Assembly (NCBI RefSeq): GCF_947179515.1
Contig: NC_067477.1
Location: 131,676,465 to 131,740,464, forward strand
DNA length: 64,000 bases
Direction of reading: 5' to 3'
Source: Apodemus sylvaticus
Taxonomy: Eukaryota > Chordata > Mammalia > Rodentia > Muridae
Of this stretch, positions 54,803-64,000 are shown in pieces. The translations under genes and the position numbers were made by a program. Under the pieces are notes generated by a model, which had not been told where the DNA came from, ran no database searches, and was given only the letters and a program-made list of their open reading frames with translations. The stretch's first letter is position 1; every line of letters starts with the position of its first letter.

Positions 54803-54864
54803 TTTAAGCACTTATCATTTGATACTTCAGGTCCCATATGACTTTTATTCTTCTTATTTCTTAG

Positions 54865-54958
54865 ACCGCGAGCGGCAATGTGGAAGCAAAAGTAGTCTGC
54901 TTTTATAGAAGACGCGATATCTCCAACACGCTTATAATGCTCGCCGACAAGCATGCTA
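54865..54958 (+). CDS. Mta3: Mta3 coding exon 3 (residues 33-63, BAH domain)
   Basis: The 94-bp exon follows the acceptor ttcttatttcttag and ends at A|gtaagt. It encodes TASGNVEAKVVCFYRRR, then DISNTLIMLADKHA, then one base of the next codon. Residues that decide the paralogue are Ser in TASGN and Asn and Met in DISNTLIM; from memory MTA1 has TANGN and DISSTLIA, so this is MTA3. The final A would start the AAA (Lys) codon that opens the KEIEEE stretch of MTA3. That next exon is not in the window, so intron 3 exceeds 9 kb. A B1 element ends about 64 bp upstream of the acceptor and a 5'-truncated L1 lies about 0.5 kb upstream, both without disturbing the splice signals. Confidence 0.93.
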
Positions 54959-55059
54959 GTAAGTGAAATGGTTTTCCTGTAGCTCAAGAGGAAAGCGTTT
55001 TTCATGATGTAAGGGAGTGTTTTCTGTTACCATGAAGTTTACATTTGTTTTTTAATTTA

Positions 55060-55490
55060 ATTTTTGTTTTGTATATATGGGTGCTTTGAATATACATACA
55101 TTTATATATATATATATATAGTGTACCACATGTAAGCCCAGTGCCTTCAGAGGCAGAAGAGGGTGTAGGATCCCCTGGAACTGGAGTTACAGATGGTTAT
55201 GAGCTGCCATGTGGGTGCTGGGAATTGAACCCAGGTTCTCTGGAAGAGCAACCGCAGCTAGTGCTTCAGCCTTGGAGCCAATGCCCTAGCCTTTTCTTTT
55301 TAAAACTAATTGTGCGTGCGTGTGTGCACATGCACACGCACATGCATGCACGCATGCACGTGATCATGCCTTAAGTGGAGAACACCTTTCAAGAGTCCTT
55401 TGTCCTTCCACCTTGTAATTCCATGGATTGTCAGGCTTGGTAGCAACACCTTTATCCCTTGAGCCGTCTGGAGGAACTCCCTTTCTTCAT
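55060..55490 (-). repeat. Two minus-strand B3 SINEs
   Basis: The first (55060-55290) has a TATATA run at 55101-55121 and GGAACTGGAGTTACAGATGG. The second (55305-55480) has a GTGCGTGTGTGCACATGCAC tract and TTATCCCTTGAGCCGTC. Confidence 0.8.
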
Positions 55491-56235
55491 CATTTAATTT
55501 TCCTTGTGGTTTAAGTTTTGGGGTAGTGTTTGTCTTCTTTCTTTCTTCTGTTTATACTGAGACATAATTTATATATGCTGATATGATTTATATATTTATA
55601 ATATTTGTATGTGCGTGTGTTAGGAAGTGAATTCAAGACCTCGTGTGGGCTAGGGAGGTGCTCTGCCTCTGAGCTACAATCCCAGACCACACTGTTTAGA
55701 GTATATCATGCATATTTTTATTAAATTACCATACTGAAATAAAAAAGATTTGAAAGTTGGCATTAGCAAACCATCAGGGTAGTAATTTTGTTATTGTTTA
55801 CTTTCAATAGTTTCTTTGTGGGGTGTAGATTTGAGGCAATTTTACGTCATTGTGAGGTGTTCAATGGGAGATGGGGATACTTTTCTCTCTAAAATAGCTG
55901 GGCAATATGTTAATTTTTTTGTTTGTTTTTGAGCATCAACTTTGTGTATACTCATGATTTTCTTGCCTCAAACCTCTTAAATGCTCCAAATATAGGTTTG
56001 TGTTACCATACCCAGCTAATATTTGCTAGATAATTTTATTCCTATTATTATATATTTATAGTATTGTATATAAGAAACTAAAATTTTGCTAGAAAAAGTG
56101 CTAAATTTTATTTAGATATGCAGAATTCTTATAGCTAGTACACTTGGTGGTTTCTGTGTTTTGGTTTGTTTGTTTGATTTTTGTAGCTTAAAATGTGAGT
56201 GTGTACATATGTGGACCAAAGGCCGACACCGGGAT
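55491..56235. other. Mta3: AT-rich part of Mta3 intron 3
   Basis: Includes an ID/B4-like fragment at 55610-55690 and a B1-like trace at 55925-56010. Otherwise unassigned. Confidence 0.45.
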
Positions 56236-56385
56236 GTTGTTTTAGTTGCTTGCTGCAATTAAACACTGTGACCAAGAAGAAAATGTTTAATTAGGCTTAC
56301 AGTTCCAGGTTAGAGTCCATGGGCTTTGAGAAGTAGCAGGAGGCAGGTAGCAGACATGGCAGGGCAGTGATTGAGAACTCAACTC

Positions 56386-56470
56386 GCGCCGGGCGTGAGT
56401 TCCAGGACAGCCAGGGCTATACAGAGAAACCCTGTCTCCAAAAAAGCAAATCCAAAAAAAAAAAAAAAAC
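56386..56470 (+). repeat. Internally deleted mini-B1 with target-site duplication
   Basis: GCCGGGCG is joined directly to TGAGTTCCAGGACAGCC, so about half of the B1 is missing. The flanking repeat ACTCAACTC occurs at about 56377 and 56485. Confidence 0.85.
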
Positions 56471-56505
56471 CCAAAAAAAACCCCACTCAACTCACATCTT
56501 TTTGG

Positions 56506-56652
56506 GGGGAGGGGCGGGGGGTTTTGAGACAGGGTTTCTCTGTCTAGCCCTGGAACTCACTCTGTAGACCAGGCTGGCCTCCAACTCAGAAATCCACTTG
56601 CTTCTGCCTCCCAAGTGCTGGGATTAAAGGTGTGAATCACCACTGCCTGGCT
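56506..56652 (-). repeat. B1 SINE with target-site duplication
   Basis: The minus B1 is flanked by CTCAACTCACATCTT (about 56486) and CTCAACTCATATCTT (about 56651). Confidence 0.9.
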
Positions 56653-56877
56653 CAACTCATATCTTGAGCCACAGACATGAAGCAGAGAACATAATGGAGA
56701 CGGCCTGAGTCTTTTAAAACCTTAAAGCCAGCCCTCAGTGACACACTTCTGCTCCCAGGGCCACACCCCTGAATCCTTTCCAAACAGCTGCACCAAACCA
56801 GGGACCAGGGATTCAAACATTATGAACCCGTGCGCCACTCTCACTCATGCTGCCATAGGGGTCTTCCTATTTTTTTT

Positions 56878-57010
56878 TTTTCTTTATTGAGCTTAGTTTT
56901 CATATATTCCAGGTTGGTTTTGAACTTACTATATGACCTTGAATCCTGATCTCCCGGCCTCCACCTCCCGCGTGCTGGAATCACTAGCGTGCTCCACCAC
57001 ATCTGGGAGT
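56878..57010 (-). repeat. Old B1/B4 SINE
   Basis: GGTTGGTTTTGAACTTACTA to GCGTGCTCCACCACATCTGG. Confidence 0.75.
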
Positions 57011-57014
57011 TTGT

Positions 57015-57340
57015 TTTTTTTGGTTTTTTTGGTAACTGTCCAGCAGTCATGGGCAAACTGGGTTTACTTGAAAGGGAGCCTGGAATTAAGGTGTGGGGGG
57101 AATGGAGCCAAGACAAAAGTTCTGATCAAGGCTCAAAGTTTCTTTTTCAGTTCTGCATTTATATACATAAAGACCCAGCCTTAGTTTCAGCTGGGGTCTG
57201 CTTCAGCAGTCAGTCAGTCTTGTTTTTTCAGGAATACTATGGATGTGGTAAACAGGCGTCTCCCACCTGGCCAGAAGACCACTCCCGGTGGGCTAGGTAA
57301 CTGTGGCAAAACAAGGTCTGATTAGCCTCTTGGAAGGGTA
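57015..57340 (-). mobile_element. Possible LTR fragment in reverse orientation
   Basis: CTGCATTTATATACATAAAG read in reverse gives a TATA-type signal. The flanking CCACTCCCGGTGGGCTAG block is GC-rich. The assignment is weak. Confidence 0.3.
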
Positions 57341-57354
57341 CAGTTGTTCTTTGT

Positions 57355-57485
57355 GTCTTTGAGACAGGGTTTCACACTGTACTGCAAGCTTGTAGCCCAG
57401 GCTGGCCTCAAACTCTTGATAATCTTCTTGTCTCATCTTTCCAGTCCTGAGGTTATAGGTGCGAGCCGCTAAGTCTGGTCTGAGT
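57355..57485 (-). repeat. Old B1 SINE
   Basis: GAGACAGGGTTTCACACTG to GGTGCGAGCCGCTAAG. Confidence 0.8.
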
Positions 57486-57644
57486 TCTTCATGGAGTCAC
57501 AATGCTTAATCTCCCTCAGATGCTCACTTGGCAAAGATACTCTTCCATTATGCAGCCTGTCTGTTCATTCTGCTGGTTTCCTTTGCTGTGAAAAAAGCTT
57601 TTTAATTTTATGCAGTCCCATTAGTCAATTCTTTAAAACGATCC

Positions 57645-57955
57645 TTTTTTTCTTGAGACAGGGTCTCCCTGTGTAGCTCTAGCTGGCTTAGGACTCTCTG
57701 TGTAGACCATGCTGGACTCACGCCCATCAGCCTGTCTCTGCTTCCAGAGGGTTGGGATTAATGGCGTCTACCTTCGTTAGTCAAACCTTTTCTTTTTCTT
57801 CCTTTTGTTTTTGAGTCAGAGTTTTTTTCTGTAATTCTGGCTTTCTTGAAACTAGCTCTGCAGACCAGGCTAGCCTCAAACTCACAGACGTCCTCCTGCT
57901 TCTGCCTCCCGAGTGCTGGGATTAAAGGCTTGCACCACCACTGCCCGGATAGGAT
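57645..57955 (-). repeat. Two minus-strand B1 SINEs inside L1
   Basis: 57648-57772 (TTCTTGAGACAGGGTCTCCC) and 57805-57948 (TTTTTGAGTCAGAG to GCACCACCACTGCCCGG). Confidence 0.85.
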
Positions 57956-57966
57956 CTTTTGTTTTA

Positions 57967-58550
57967 TGTGTCTTAGGGTTTTAGTGTTGTGAAGAGACAC
58001 CATGACCTTGACAACTCTTATAAAGGACAACATTTAGTTGGGGCTGACTTACAGGTTCAGGAGTTTAGTCCACGATCACCATGCCAGGAAGCGTGGTGCG
58101 TGGGGACACGATGCTGGAGGAGCTGAGCGTGCTACATCTGTATCTGCAGGCAGCAGAAGGAGGCTGTGAGCCACACTGGGCTGAGCTTGAGCATAGAGAC
58201 CTCAAAGCCCGTCAGCACAGTGACAACACACTTCCTCCAACAAGGCCATACGTACCCTAACAAGGCCGTACCTACCCCAACAAGGCCGTACCTACCCCAA
58301 CAAGGCCATACCTACCCCAACAAGGCCATACCTACCCCAACAAGGCCAAACCTACCCCAACAAGGCCGTACCTACCCCAACAAGGCCATACCTACCCCAA
58401 CAAGACCATACCTACCCCAACAAGGCCATACCTACCCCAACAAGGCCATACCTACCCCAACAAGGCCATACCTATTAACAGTGCCACTCCTTATGAGCCA
58501 AGCATTAGAACATGGGGGGTCAGGGCATTCCTTAACAAACCATCACAATG
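57967..58550 (+). repeat. Dispersed rodent repeat (family X) carrying a minisatellite
   Basis: GAAGAGACACCATGACCTTG, ACATTTAGTTGGGGCTGACT, GAGACCTCAAAGCCCGTCAG and GTGCCACTCCTTATGAGCC match the other family X copies. The normal CTTCCTCCAACAAGGCC region is expanded into the 20-bp array. Confidence 0.75.
58241..58480. repeat. 20-bp minisatellite, 12 units
   Basis: The unit is CAAGGCCATACCTACCCCAA. Twelve head-to-tail copies keep exact 20-bp register, with single-base variants such as CCGTA for CCATA, CAAGACC and GCCAAA. The last unit is partial. The 201-codon frame across it is an artefact. Confidence 0.97.
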
Positions 58551-58554
58551 TGTA

Positions 58555-59130
58555 TGCGTGCTTTGCTGCATGTATGTATGTGGACTACACACGTTCCTGG
58601 TGCCTGAGTTCAGAAAAGAGTGTCAGCTTCACTGGAAGTAGAGATATGGGTGGTTGTGAGCTACCATGTGAGTGCTTCGAATCCAGGTCCTCTGGCAGAG
58701 CAACAAGCGCAGTAACCCCTGTGCCCGCTCCGTCCCGCAGTCATTCTCAGGGTTATTTCTTGAGCTGTTGAAGGATTTTCTGCAATTCCTTGCCTAGATC
58801 TCTCAAGGTATATTCTCTGATTTTCCTTTCAGGTTGCACATTAAGGTCTTTGGTCTAGTTTGAATTGCTGTTGTACAGGGTGAGAGAGGGCTCTAGCTTC
58901 ATTCTGTATCCAGTTTTCCCAGCATCCTTTGAGGAAGAGGCTGCCCTTTCATCTTAGCTAAAACCTAGGTGATTGTTAGTTGTGTGGGTTTGTCTTTTTA
59001 TTTTATGTAGAAGGGATCAGATCCCCCTGACTGCAGCTACAGACAGCTGGCGCTGCCCTGCGGTTGCTGGGAATCCCCAGGCCTCAGGAAGACAGCCTGT
59101 GCTCTTTCCACTGGGCCGTCTCATCCATCA
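58555..59130 (-). repeat. Two minus-strand B3 SINEs
   Basis: 58555-58742 (GTGGTTGTGAGCTACCATGT) and 58990-59130 (CCCTGACTGCAGCTACAGAC, CCACTGGGCCGTCTC). Confidence 0.72.
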
Positions 59131-59621
59131 GCCGTGGGTTCTCTATCCTATTGTATTTGTCTGTGCGGCTGCTGCACCGGCGCTTGCTGACTTGCTACTA
59201 TGGCTGGTGTACTCTGAGGTCAGATATTTTGGTTAGCTCCAGCTCCTCTTTTTCCCTCTGGTGACTGGGTATCTAGGATTGTGCTTTGGTTTCCGTGAGG
59301 GGTGTCATGGGGACGTCATGGGGGTTGGGCTGTTGGCAGATCACTTCAGGTCATACAGCACAGGCCGCCTTTGGGTCTCCGATACCTTCTTTACTTTATG
59401 TCTGTCTTTTAGTTATTTTTATGACTGGGTCTCATGTCTGAGCTGGCCTCAGACTTGCAGTGGAGCTGAGGATGCCGTGGACTTCTGAGTGTTTGGCCTC
59501 CACTTCAGGAGTCTTGCATCACAGGTGGGAAAGGCGGCTGTGCGTCTGCCCTTTCTCACCTCTTCTGTCATGTTATGGCAGTGTCTGTCTTTTCAAATTC
59601 TTTCAGGCTTTTTGTTTGCCT

Positions 59622-59766
59622 GCTTTTTTTTGAGACAGGGTTTCTCTGTGTAGCCCTGGCTATCCTGGAACTCTATAGACCAGGCTGGCCTCAAACTCAG
59701 AGATCCACCTGCCTCTGCCTCCTGAGTGCTGGGATTATAGGCATGTGCCAGCATTGCCTGGCTTTT
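59622..59766 (-). repeat. B1 SINE
   Basis: TTTTTTTGAGACAGGGTTTC to GCCAGCATTGCCTGGC, with a 6-bp deletion at the CTCTGTAGACC region. Confidence 0.92.
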
Positions 59767-60235
59767 TTAGTTTTTTATTATGAATGATATGGGACTCTGT
59801 GAGGCTTTTTCTGTGTATGCCGGGATGGTTGTTTAACTTTTGTCCTTAATTTGATTTATGTGCTGTGTTTTATTTGTTGATTTCCATGTGGTGAAAGGGG
59901 AATTCTTGAAATGAAGTTGACTGGATCTCGGTGTGTGATCTCTTTAATTTTTTCTGACTTTGGTTTGAAGGCATTTCAGTTCTCTCATTTGCACTGGTGG
60001 GGTTCAAGCACTCGGCCCTTTTTGCTCCCTGCTTTCCCAGTGGCTTGTGGGTATTTTATTGAGAATTTCTACGTTCATCTGGGGAACTGGGCTAGAGCTT
60101 TTTTTTTCTTTGTTGGTGTGTATTACTTGATTTTGGTGTTGGTAATCTTGCCCTCACTTCTTTCAGGAATAGTTTGGGGACAGAAGTTCTTTCTCTTCCT
60201 CCTTGTCATTTCTCTTAACTCTTTGTTGCCTTTTT

Positions 60236-60910
60236 TGTGGGGTGAGGGTGGTACGGGGTCTCCTGTGCCACTTCTTGTCTCTTTGTCTCACCTCTAACTC
60301 ACTGTGTAGCCAAGGACAACGGCTAACTTCTGACTTGCCTACATGTCCCTTCCAATTTTGGCAGCACAGGCCTGTGCGACCTTACCTGTTGACGACGAGG
60401 ATCTAGCCCAGGCTCTGTCTAGTCAAGTGTTCCACCATCACCAGCCCCCTCTGGCTGAAGACCGAGCCCACAGTCAAGCGCTCTGCTGTCTAGTTGTACC
60501 CCCAGTCCCTCTCAACCCCCAAACCCCAACTAGATCTCAGAGCTTTGCTCATTCTCTCTCAAGGTCTGCTAGCAGCCAGGGTGACTCTGCCTGCTTCTGG
60601 GCTGTCTTTTGTTCAGAGAATGCTGCTACCCCACTGTCCTCGTTTGTTACGGCTGTGGCCCTCTGCAGTACCTTCTTCAGTCCTAGCCTTGCCGTAGGAA
60701 GAGTCGCTGTCAGACAGTCCTTATGCTGACTCCAGGCCTGAGAGGCCTGTGGGTTTCTCTTGCTGTTAGCAGGCTTCCAGGCTTAGCTTGTGCTTGTGGC
60801 TTCTGGTTCCGTCCCTCTGAGGAGCTGAAGCCCGAGTCGCGTGTTTTCCCTGTTTGTCACTTTATCTGTCTGTGCCTTTCAGCTGCCTGGTCACCTATTT
60901 ATTTATTGAT
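60236..60910. other. Mta3: Mostly unassigned part of Mta3 intron 3
   Basis: An old minus B1/B4 trace spans 60255-60445. 60450-60900 is low-repeat and moderately GC-rich, with a 128-codon frame lacking recognisable features. Confidence 0.4.
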
Positions 60911-61012
60911 TCTAAGACAGGCTTTCACTATGTACAATTTACAGAGATCAGCCTGCTCTCTGCCTCCCAAATGCTGGGGTTACAGGCCTGTACCAGCACC
61001 CCTGATGCCATA
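60910..61012 (-). repeat. Old B1 SINE
   Basis: GATTCTAAGACAGGCTTTC to GGTTACAGGCCTGTACCAGC. Confidence 0.8.
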
Positions 61013-61035
61013 TCTACTTTGAAGACTTTATTTCC

Positions 61036-61258
61036 CGGGCTGGAGAGATGGCTCAGAGGTTATAAGAGCACTGGCTGCTCTTGCAGAGGACCTGGGTTAT
61101 ATTCCCAGGACCTACAGGGCTGTGCACAACTATTTGTGACTCCAGTCCAAGGGATCTGATGCCCTCTTGTGACTCCTTGGGCACCAGGTACACACGGTAT
61201 ACACACATACACGTAAGCAAAATACTCATGCACAGGGAATAAATACGTTAAGAAAACC
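61036..61258 (+). repeat. B3 SINE
   Basis: GGGCTGGAGAGATGGCTCAG head, CTGATGCCCTCTTGTGACTC middle, GAATAAATACGTTAAG end. Confidence 0.9.
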
Positions 61259-61265
61259 ACATACA

Positions 61266-61430
61266 AGCCGGGCAGTGGTGGTGCACGCCTGTAATCCCAG
61301 CACTCTGGGAGGCAGAGGCAGGTGGATTTCTGAGTTCGAGGCCAGCCTGGTCTACAGAGTGAGTTCTAGGACAGCCAAGGCTACACAGAGAAACCCTGTC
61401 TCGAAAAAAACAAAAAACAACAACAACAGA
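61266..61430 (+). repeat. Young B1 SINE with perfect 16-bp target duplication
   Basis: The intact B1 from GCCGGGCAGTGGTGGTGC to CTGTCTCGAAAAAAAC is flanked by AAGAAAACCACATACA at 61250-61265 and 61431-61446. Confidence 0.96.
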
Positions 61431-61499
61431 AAGAAAACCACATACACCTATTCATACATACATACACTCCTGCACAGAGAAAGAATACCTTAACAAAAG

Positions 61500-61800
61500 T
61501 GTGGGGAGGTGCACTCTCCTGTGCTGCGTACCTGCTCCTCGCCACGCCCCGTGTCGATGTCACACCCTGTTTCCATTGTGTCTCAATTTGCTGAACCCTG
61601 TCCTTATCTAAGTTTTTTTTTCCCACAAAATGTGTTGATGCTAAATGTTCTAAACCTCTGCATTCCTTGAAATGTCTTTATCATCATATGTATCGATAGT
61701 TTGGGTCTTTATAGAATTTTAGGTTCAAAGTATTTTTCTCTTAGAACTTTGAAGAAATTTGCTTATTCTGGAGTATCATTGTTAAGTATATGTCAGACTT
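61500..61800. other. Mta3: Unassigned part of Mta3 intron 3
   Basis: No gene or repeat was recognised. Confidence 0.4.
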
Positions 61801-61807
61801 AGTTTTT

Positions 61808-61955
61808 GTTTGTTTGTTTATAGCCAGAGTCTCTTTTTTTTTGTAACCCTGGCTGTCCTGGAACTGTAAGTAGACTAGGTTAGCCTCACAGAGATCTGTC
61901 TGCCTCTGCCTCCCCAGTGCTGCGATTAAAAGGGTGGGTCACCACACCTTCCTCA
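61808..61955 (-). repeat. Old B1 SINE
   Basis: CCAGAGTCTCTTTTTTTTTG to GGGTGGGTCACCACACC. Confidence 0.8.
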
Positions 61956-62204
61956 GTAGATTATTATTCTTTTGTAGTTCATGTTTTTTTCTTTTCCAGT
62001 GGTTTTTTTCCTTTAGCATAGGCATTTTGAAAATTTACCAGAATGTCTGTGTGTGAGATTTATGTCAGTAAGCTGTGGTGTATCTTTGGTGACATTTCTG
62101 TTCATCTCTGGAGGGTTTTTTCCAAGACACCTGTTCAGTGAGATCTCTTTTGTTATGTGAAGTCCTTTTGTTAATTTTGTGTTGTCGTTACTGTTGTTCT
62201 TTAT

Positions 62205-62525
62205 TGTTCTGTCTAGAGACAGAGTCTCACTGTAAAGCCCGGCTGCCAGGTCACGTAGCCCAAGCTAGCCTCTAACTCATAGCTGACCTCCTGCCTCAGA
62301 TACTGAAATCAGGGAAGAAGTGTGTAAGAAAGAACTTGGCTCCTTACAGTTGACAAAAGCCTGCTCTAGTGAGCCTCATTTCTCCTTTCTGATCAACTCT
62401 AAGGCCATGTTGGGTGTCTTGGTACCGCTGTACTCTGGGCTCTTGGGAGGTGGAGGCAGGAGGATTAGGAGTTCAACCTGGTCTGGAGTACACAAGACAC
62501 TGCCTCAAAAAATAAAAGTCACCTG
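62205..62525. repeat. Minus B4/B1 fragment and plus B1 fragment
   Basis: 62212-62320 has GAGACAGAGTCTCACTGTAA. 62430-62517 has TTGGGAGGTGGAGGCAGGAG and a CTGCCTCAAAAAATAAAAG tail. Confidence 0.65.
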
Positions 62526-62539
62526 AGACAGAGTGCTAG

Positions 62540-63120
62540 CCATGCCCTTGGTGACACCTTTCGGTTCTTTCTGGACTGCTTTCTGCTACTTGATTGGAGT
62601 TGGCATAAAATCTATTTTCTATCAGAGCATTAAAGCAATAAACTTGCATCTCTGGGGTTATTTTTCCTCTTGCTATTTTATGATGTTTTTATTTTTGTGA
62701 ATGACATTTTATAATTAGCAGTTATAGTGGGTTTGTGTCTCATTAGCCAGATTATTATCAACTGTAAATATTACAAAGTTTTAGTATTTGACAAGCTAAT
62801 TATGCTTTATGGTATATTTTCTTATTGATCTGTTCTTTCAAATGCTAACGGTTTGTTTTTCAAACAGCAAGTACTCTGTTCCTACTTTAAAATTTATGTC
62901 ACGTTGCTTATTGATCACCCAATGAGGTATTCTAGTAATTGGGTAATTCCTAAGTCTTTTTTTCAAGGCTTGGTGTTGGTTTTACTTTTATAAATGTGAC
63001 ATGATTTATGGGTTGGAAAAACATGTCCCCCTCGAGTTTTGTATTTCCATGAGTTGTTGAATGAAAGCCATTTTTATAATTAGTGGAGCTAGTCAAATTT
63101 CCCACAGGTGATCTCTTTAG
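62540..63120. other. Mta3: AT-rich low-repeat block in Mta3 intron 3
   Basis: About 0.6 kb without recognised repeats; no MTA exon is present. Confidence 0.45.
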
Positions 63121-63154
63121 TTTGGTTCTGTTTTTATGAGATGAGGTCTCGGGA

Positions 63155-63490
63155 TGAGGTCTAGATTTCACTGTGTAGACCTGGCTGGTCTCACACTTGG
63201 ATCATCCTCCTGCCTCTGTCTCCCAGTACTGGGAATGTGGCTCCTGGTTCTCTCTGTCAAAAGGAAGTCTTCTGAGGTCTGGGACACAGGTGAGCTGGGC
63301 ATTGCTTGCCTAGTGTACATGAAGTCTTGGCTTCAATCCCCATTATTCATAAACCAGGACTGTTGGTAATGACGATGCCCGTCAGTCACCCCAGCAATCG
63401 GGGGCAAGAGGGCCAGAAGTTCAAGGCCACCCTAGCTACATAGCAAGTTTGAAGTCAGTTTGGGCCACTTAAGACCCTGTTTCCACATAA
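63155..63490. repeat. Minus B1/B4 fragment and plus B4 SINE
   Basis: The B4 at 63277-63488 joins an ID-like head (GAGCTGGGCATTGCTTGCCT, GGCTTCAATCCCC) to a B1-like tail (GTTCAAGGCCACCCTAGC, AGACCCTGTTTCC). Confidence 0.75.
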
Positions 63491-63544
63491 AAACAAAAAA
63501 GAAAATAACAACAGAGAAAATATTTTTATTGAAGCAGATAATTG

Positions 63545-63835
63545 TCTTAGTCATTGTTCTATTGCTGTGAAGAGACACACGGCTAAGATAACTCTTGAAA
63601 GAAAAAGCATTTAACTGGGGCTGACTTACAGGGTCCATCATCATCATGGCAGACAAAGGGTATCACAGCAGGCAGACACGGTGCTGAGAGCTCAGCCTGA
63701 TCTCAGGGGAGAGAAAGAGGACAGACAGACAGACAGCAGACAGACAGACATGGCCTAAGAACAGGAAAAAGAAAGTCAAGGAAGTTTAAACTCCACTTAA
63801 GGGTTTGGTCTACAAACATACACATATCACACATC
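63545..63835 (+). repeat. Dispersed rodent repeat (family X) fragment
   Basis: TGTTCTATTGCTGTGAAGAG, CATTTAACTGGGGCTGACTT and CATCATCATGGCAGAC match family X. It contains a GACA-rich patch at 63719-63748. Confidence 0.7.
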
Positions 63836-63840
63836 ACATA

Positions 63841-63841
<1 letters not shown>

Positions 63842-63886
<45 letters not shown>
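63842..63886. repeat. (CA)n microsatellite
   Basis: A 45-bp uninterrupted CA run. Confidence 0.96.
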
Positions 63887-63888
<2 letters not shown>

Positions 63889-64000
63889 TATTATAGCTAT
63901 TACTTCCTATTATTGAAGCTGTTCTCAGGTCCACAGATATCAGGGTCCCTCTGGCATCTTTTTATGAGAAGTGTGTAGCAGAGAGAACCCCAGGCAGTGG

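Larger units (their letters stand above)
47671..54864 (+). other. Mta3: Mta3 intron 2
   Basis: The 7.2-kb phase-0 intron runs from GTGAGT to TTCTTAG. It contains clustered B1/B2/B3/B4 copies, a retroposed B1 plus 300-bp chimera (50931-51380), a minus-strand 5'-truncated L1 (53549-54366) and an AT-rich low-repeat block (52860-53535). No additional exon-like open frame with MTA similarity is visible. Confidence 0.88.
56236..56835 (+). repeat. Dispersed rodent repeat (family X) with two nested B1s
   Basis: The 5' piece ends ...CAGTGATTGAGAACTCAACT. The 3' piece resumes at about 56665 and includes AGCCCTCAGTGACACACTTC, GCACCAAACC and ATTCAAACATTATG. Two B1 copies lie between. Confidence 0.65.
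57488..60235 (-). mobile_element. Old L1 in pieces, minus strand
   Basis: L1 phrases occur at 57500-57640 (GCTGTGAAAAAAGCTTTTTA), 58755-58960 (TTGTACAGGGTGAGAGAGGG, ATCCAGTTTTCCCAGCATCC), 59135-59270 and 59775-60230 (GAGAATTTCTACGTTCATCT). Later B1, B3 and family X insertions separate them. Reading frames are destroyed. Confidence 0.7.
54959..64000 (+). other. Mta3: Mta3 intron 3 (5' part, runs off window)
   Basis: The intron begins with a strong GTAAGT donor. I found nothing resembling the next MTA3 exon (acidic KEIEEE region) before the window end. The content is SINEs, an old minus-strand L1 in pieces (57490-60230), copies of one dispersed rodent repeat, one of them carrying a 20-bp minisatellite, and AT-rich unassigned DNA at 62540-63120. 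Confidence 0.85.

Noticed and set aside
58241..58480. CRISPR-like array
   Set aside because: Units are contiguous 20-bp repeats with no spacers, in a mammalian intron; this is a minisatellite.
58166..58771. 201-codon plus-strand frame with repeated PTRPYLPQQGHTY-like units
   Set aside because: It is a translation of the 20-bp minisatellite and flanking dispersed repeat; three 20-bp units make a 60-bp period that happens to stay open.
62320..62526. Possible Mta3 exon 4 (frame beginning MCKKELGS)
   Set aside because: It lacks the expected acidic KEIEEE start and the downstream BAH sequence, and its 3' half is a B1 fragment.

Overview
This window is mammalian nuclear DNA, almost certainly mouse (genus Mus) or a very close relative. 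The evidence is the density of rodent-specific SINEs (B1, B2, B3, B4 and a few ID elements), L1 tails of mouse type, several rodent-looking LTRs, long CA, TTTC and TTCC microsatellites, and intron-split coding sequence with vertebrate splice signals. I see no prokaryotic genes, CRISPR array, tRNA/rRNA gene or operon.

The one gene I can support is Mta3 (metastasis-associated protein 3, a NuRD chromatin-remodelling subunit) on the + strand. A TATA-less CpG-island promoter lies at about 45210-45740. Coding exon 1 (45480-45507), exon 2 (47603-47670) and exon 3 (54865-54958) join in frame and encode the first 63 residues of the N-terminal BAH domain plus one base of codon 64. All three introns carry GT/AG signals, and intron 3 runs past the window end. 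The remaining exons are outside the window.

Layout: 1-14.4 kb is intergenic DNA packed with SINEs, microsatellites and several LTR-like remnants. From 14.97 to 21.5 kb there is one old sense-strand L1 (ORF2 region) repeatedly broken by later SINE and LTR insertions. From 21.7 to 32.8 kb there are a CA/TA microsatellite, L2 relics and LTRs. The stretch 32.85-34.2 kb is mostly low-repeat. From 35.8 to 37.7 kb an ancient L2 is split by a mouse L1 that has itself undergone 5' inversion. From 39.1 to 45.1 kb there are mixed unique blocks upstream of the promoter. From 45.2 to 64 kb lies the Mta3 5' portion, whose introns hold SINEs, L1 pieces, a 20-bp minisatellite and a retroposed B1-containing chimera.

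The most unusual observations concern mobile DNA. Two B1 elements appear to have been copied together with their 5' flanking DNA, one 12 kb away and one as an inverted copy 1.2 kb away. There are also a twin-primed L1 inside an L2, a 12-unit minisatellite grown inside a dispersed repeat, and a site hit twice by B1. I found no evidence for a new multi-gene system. Repeat boundaries were set by eye, and family names for LTRs are tentative.
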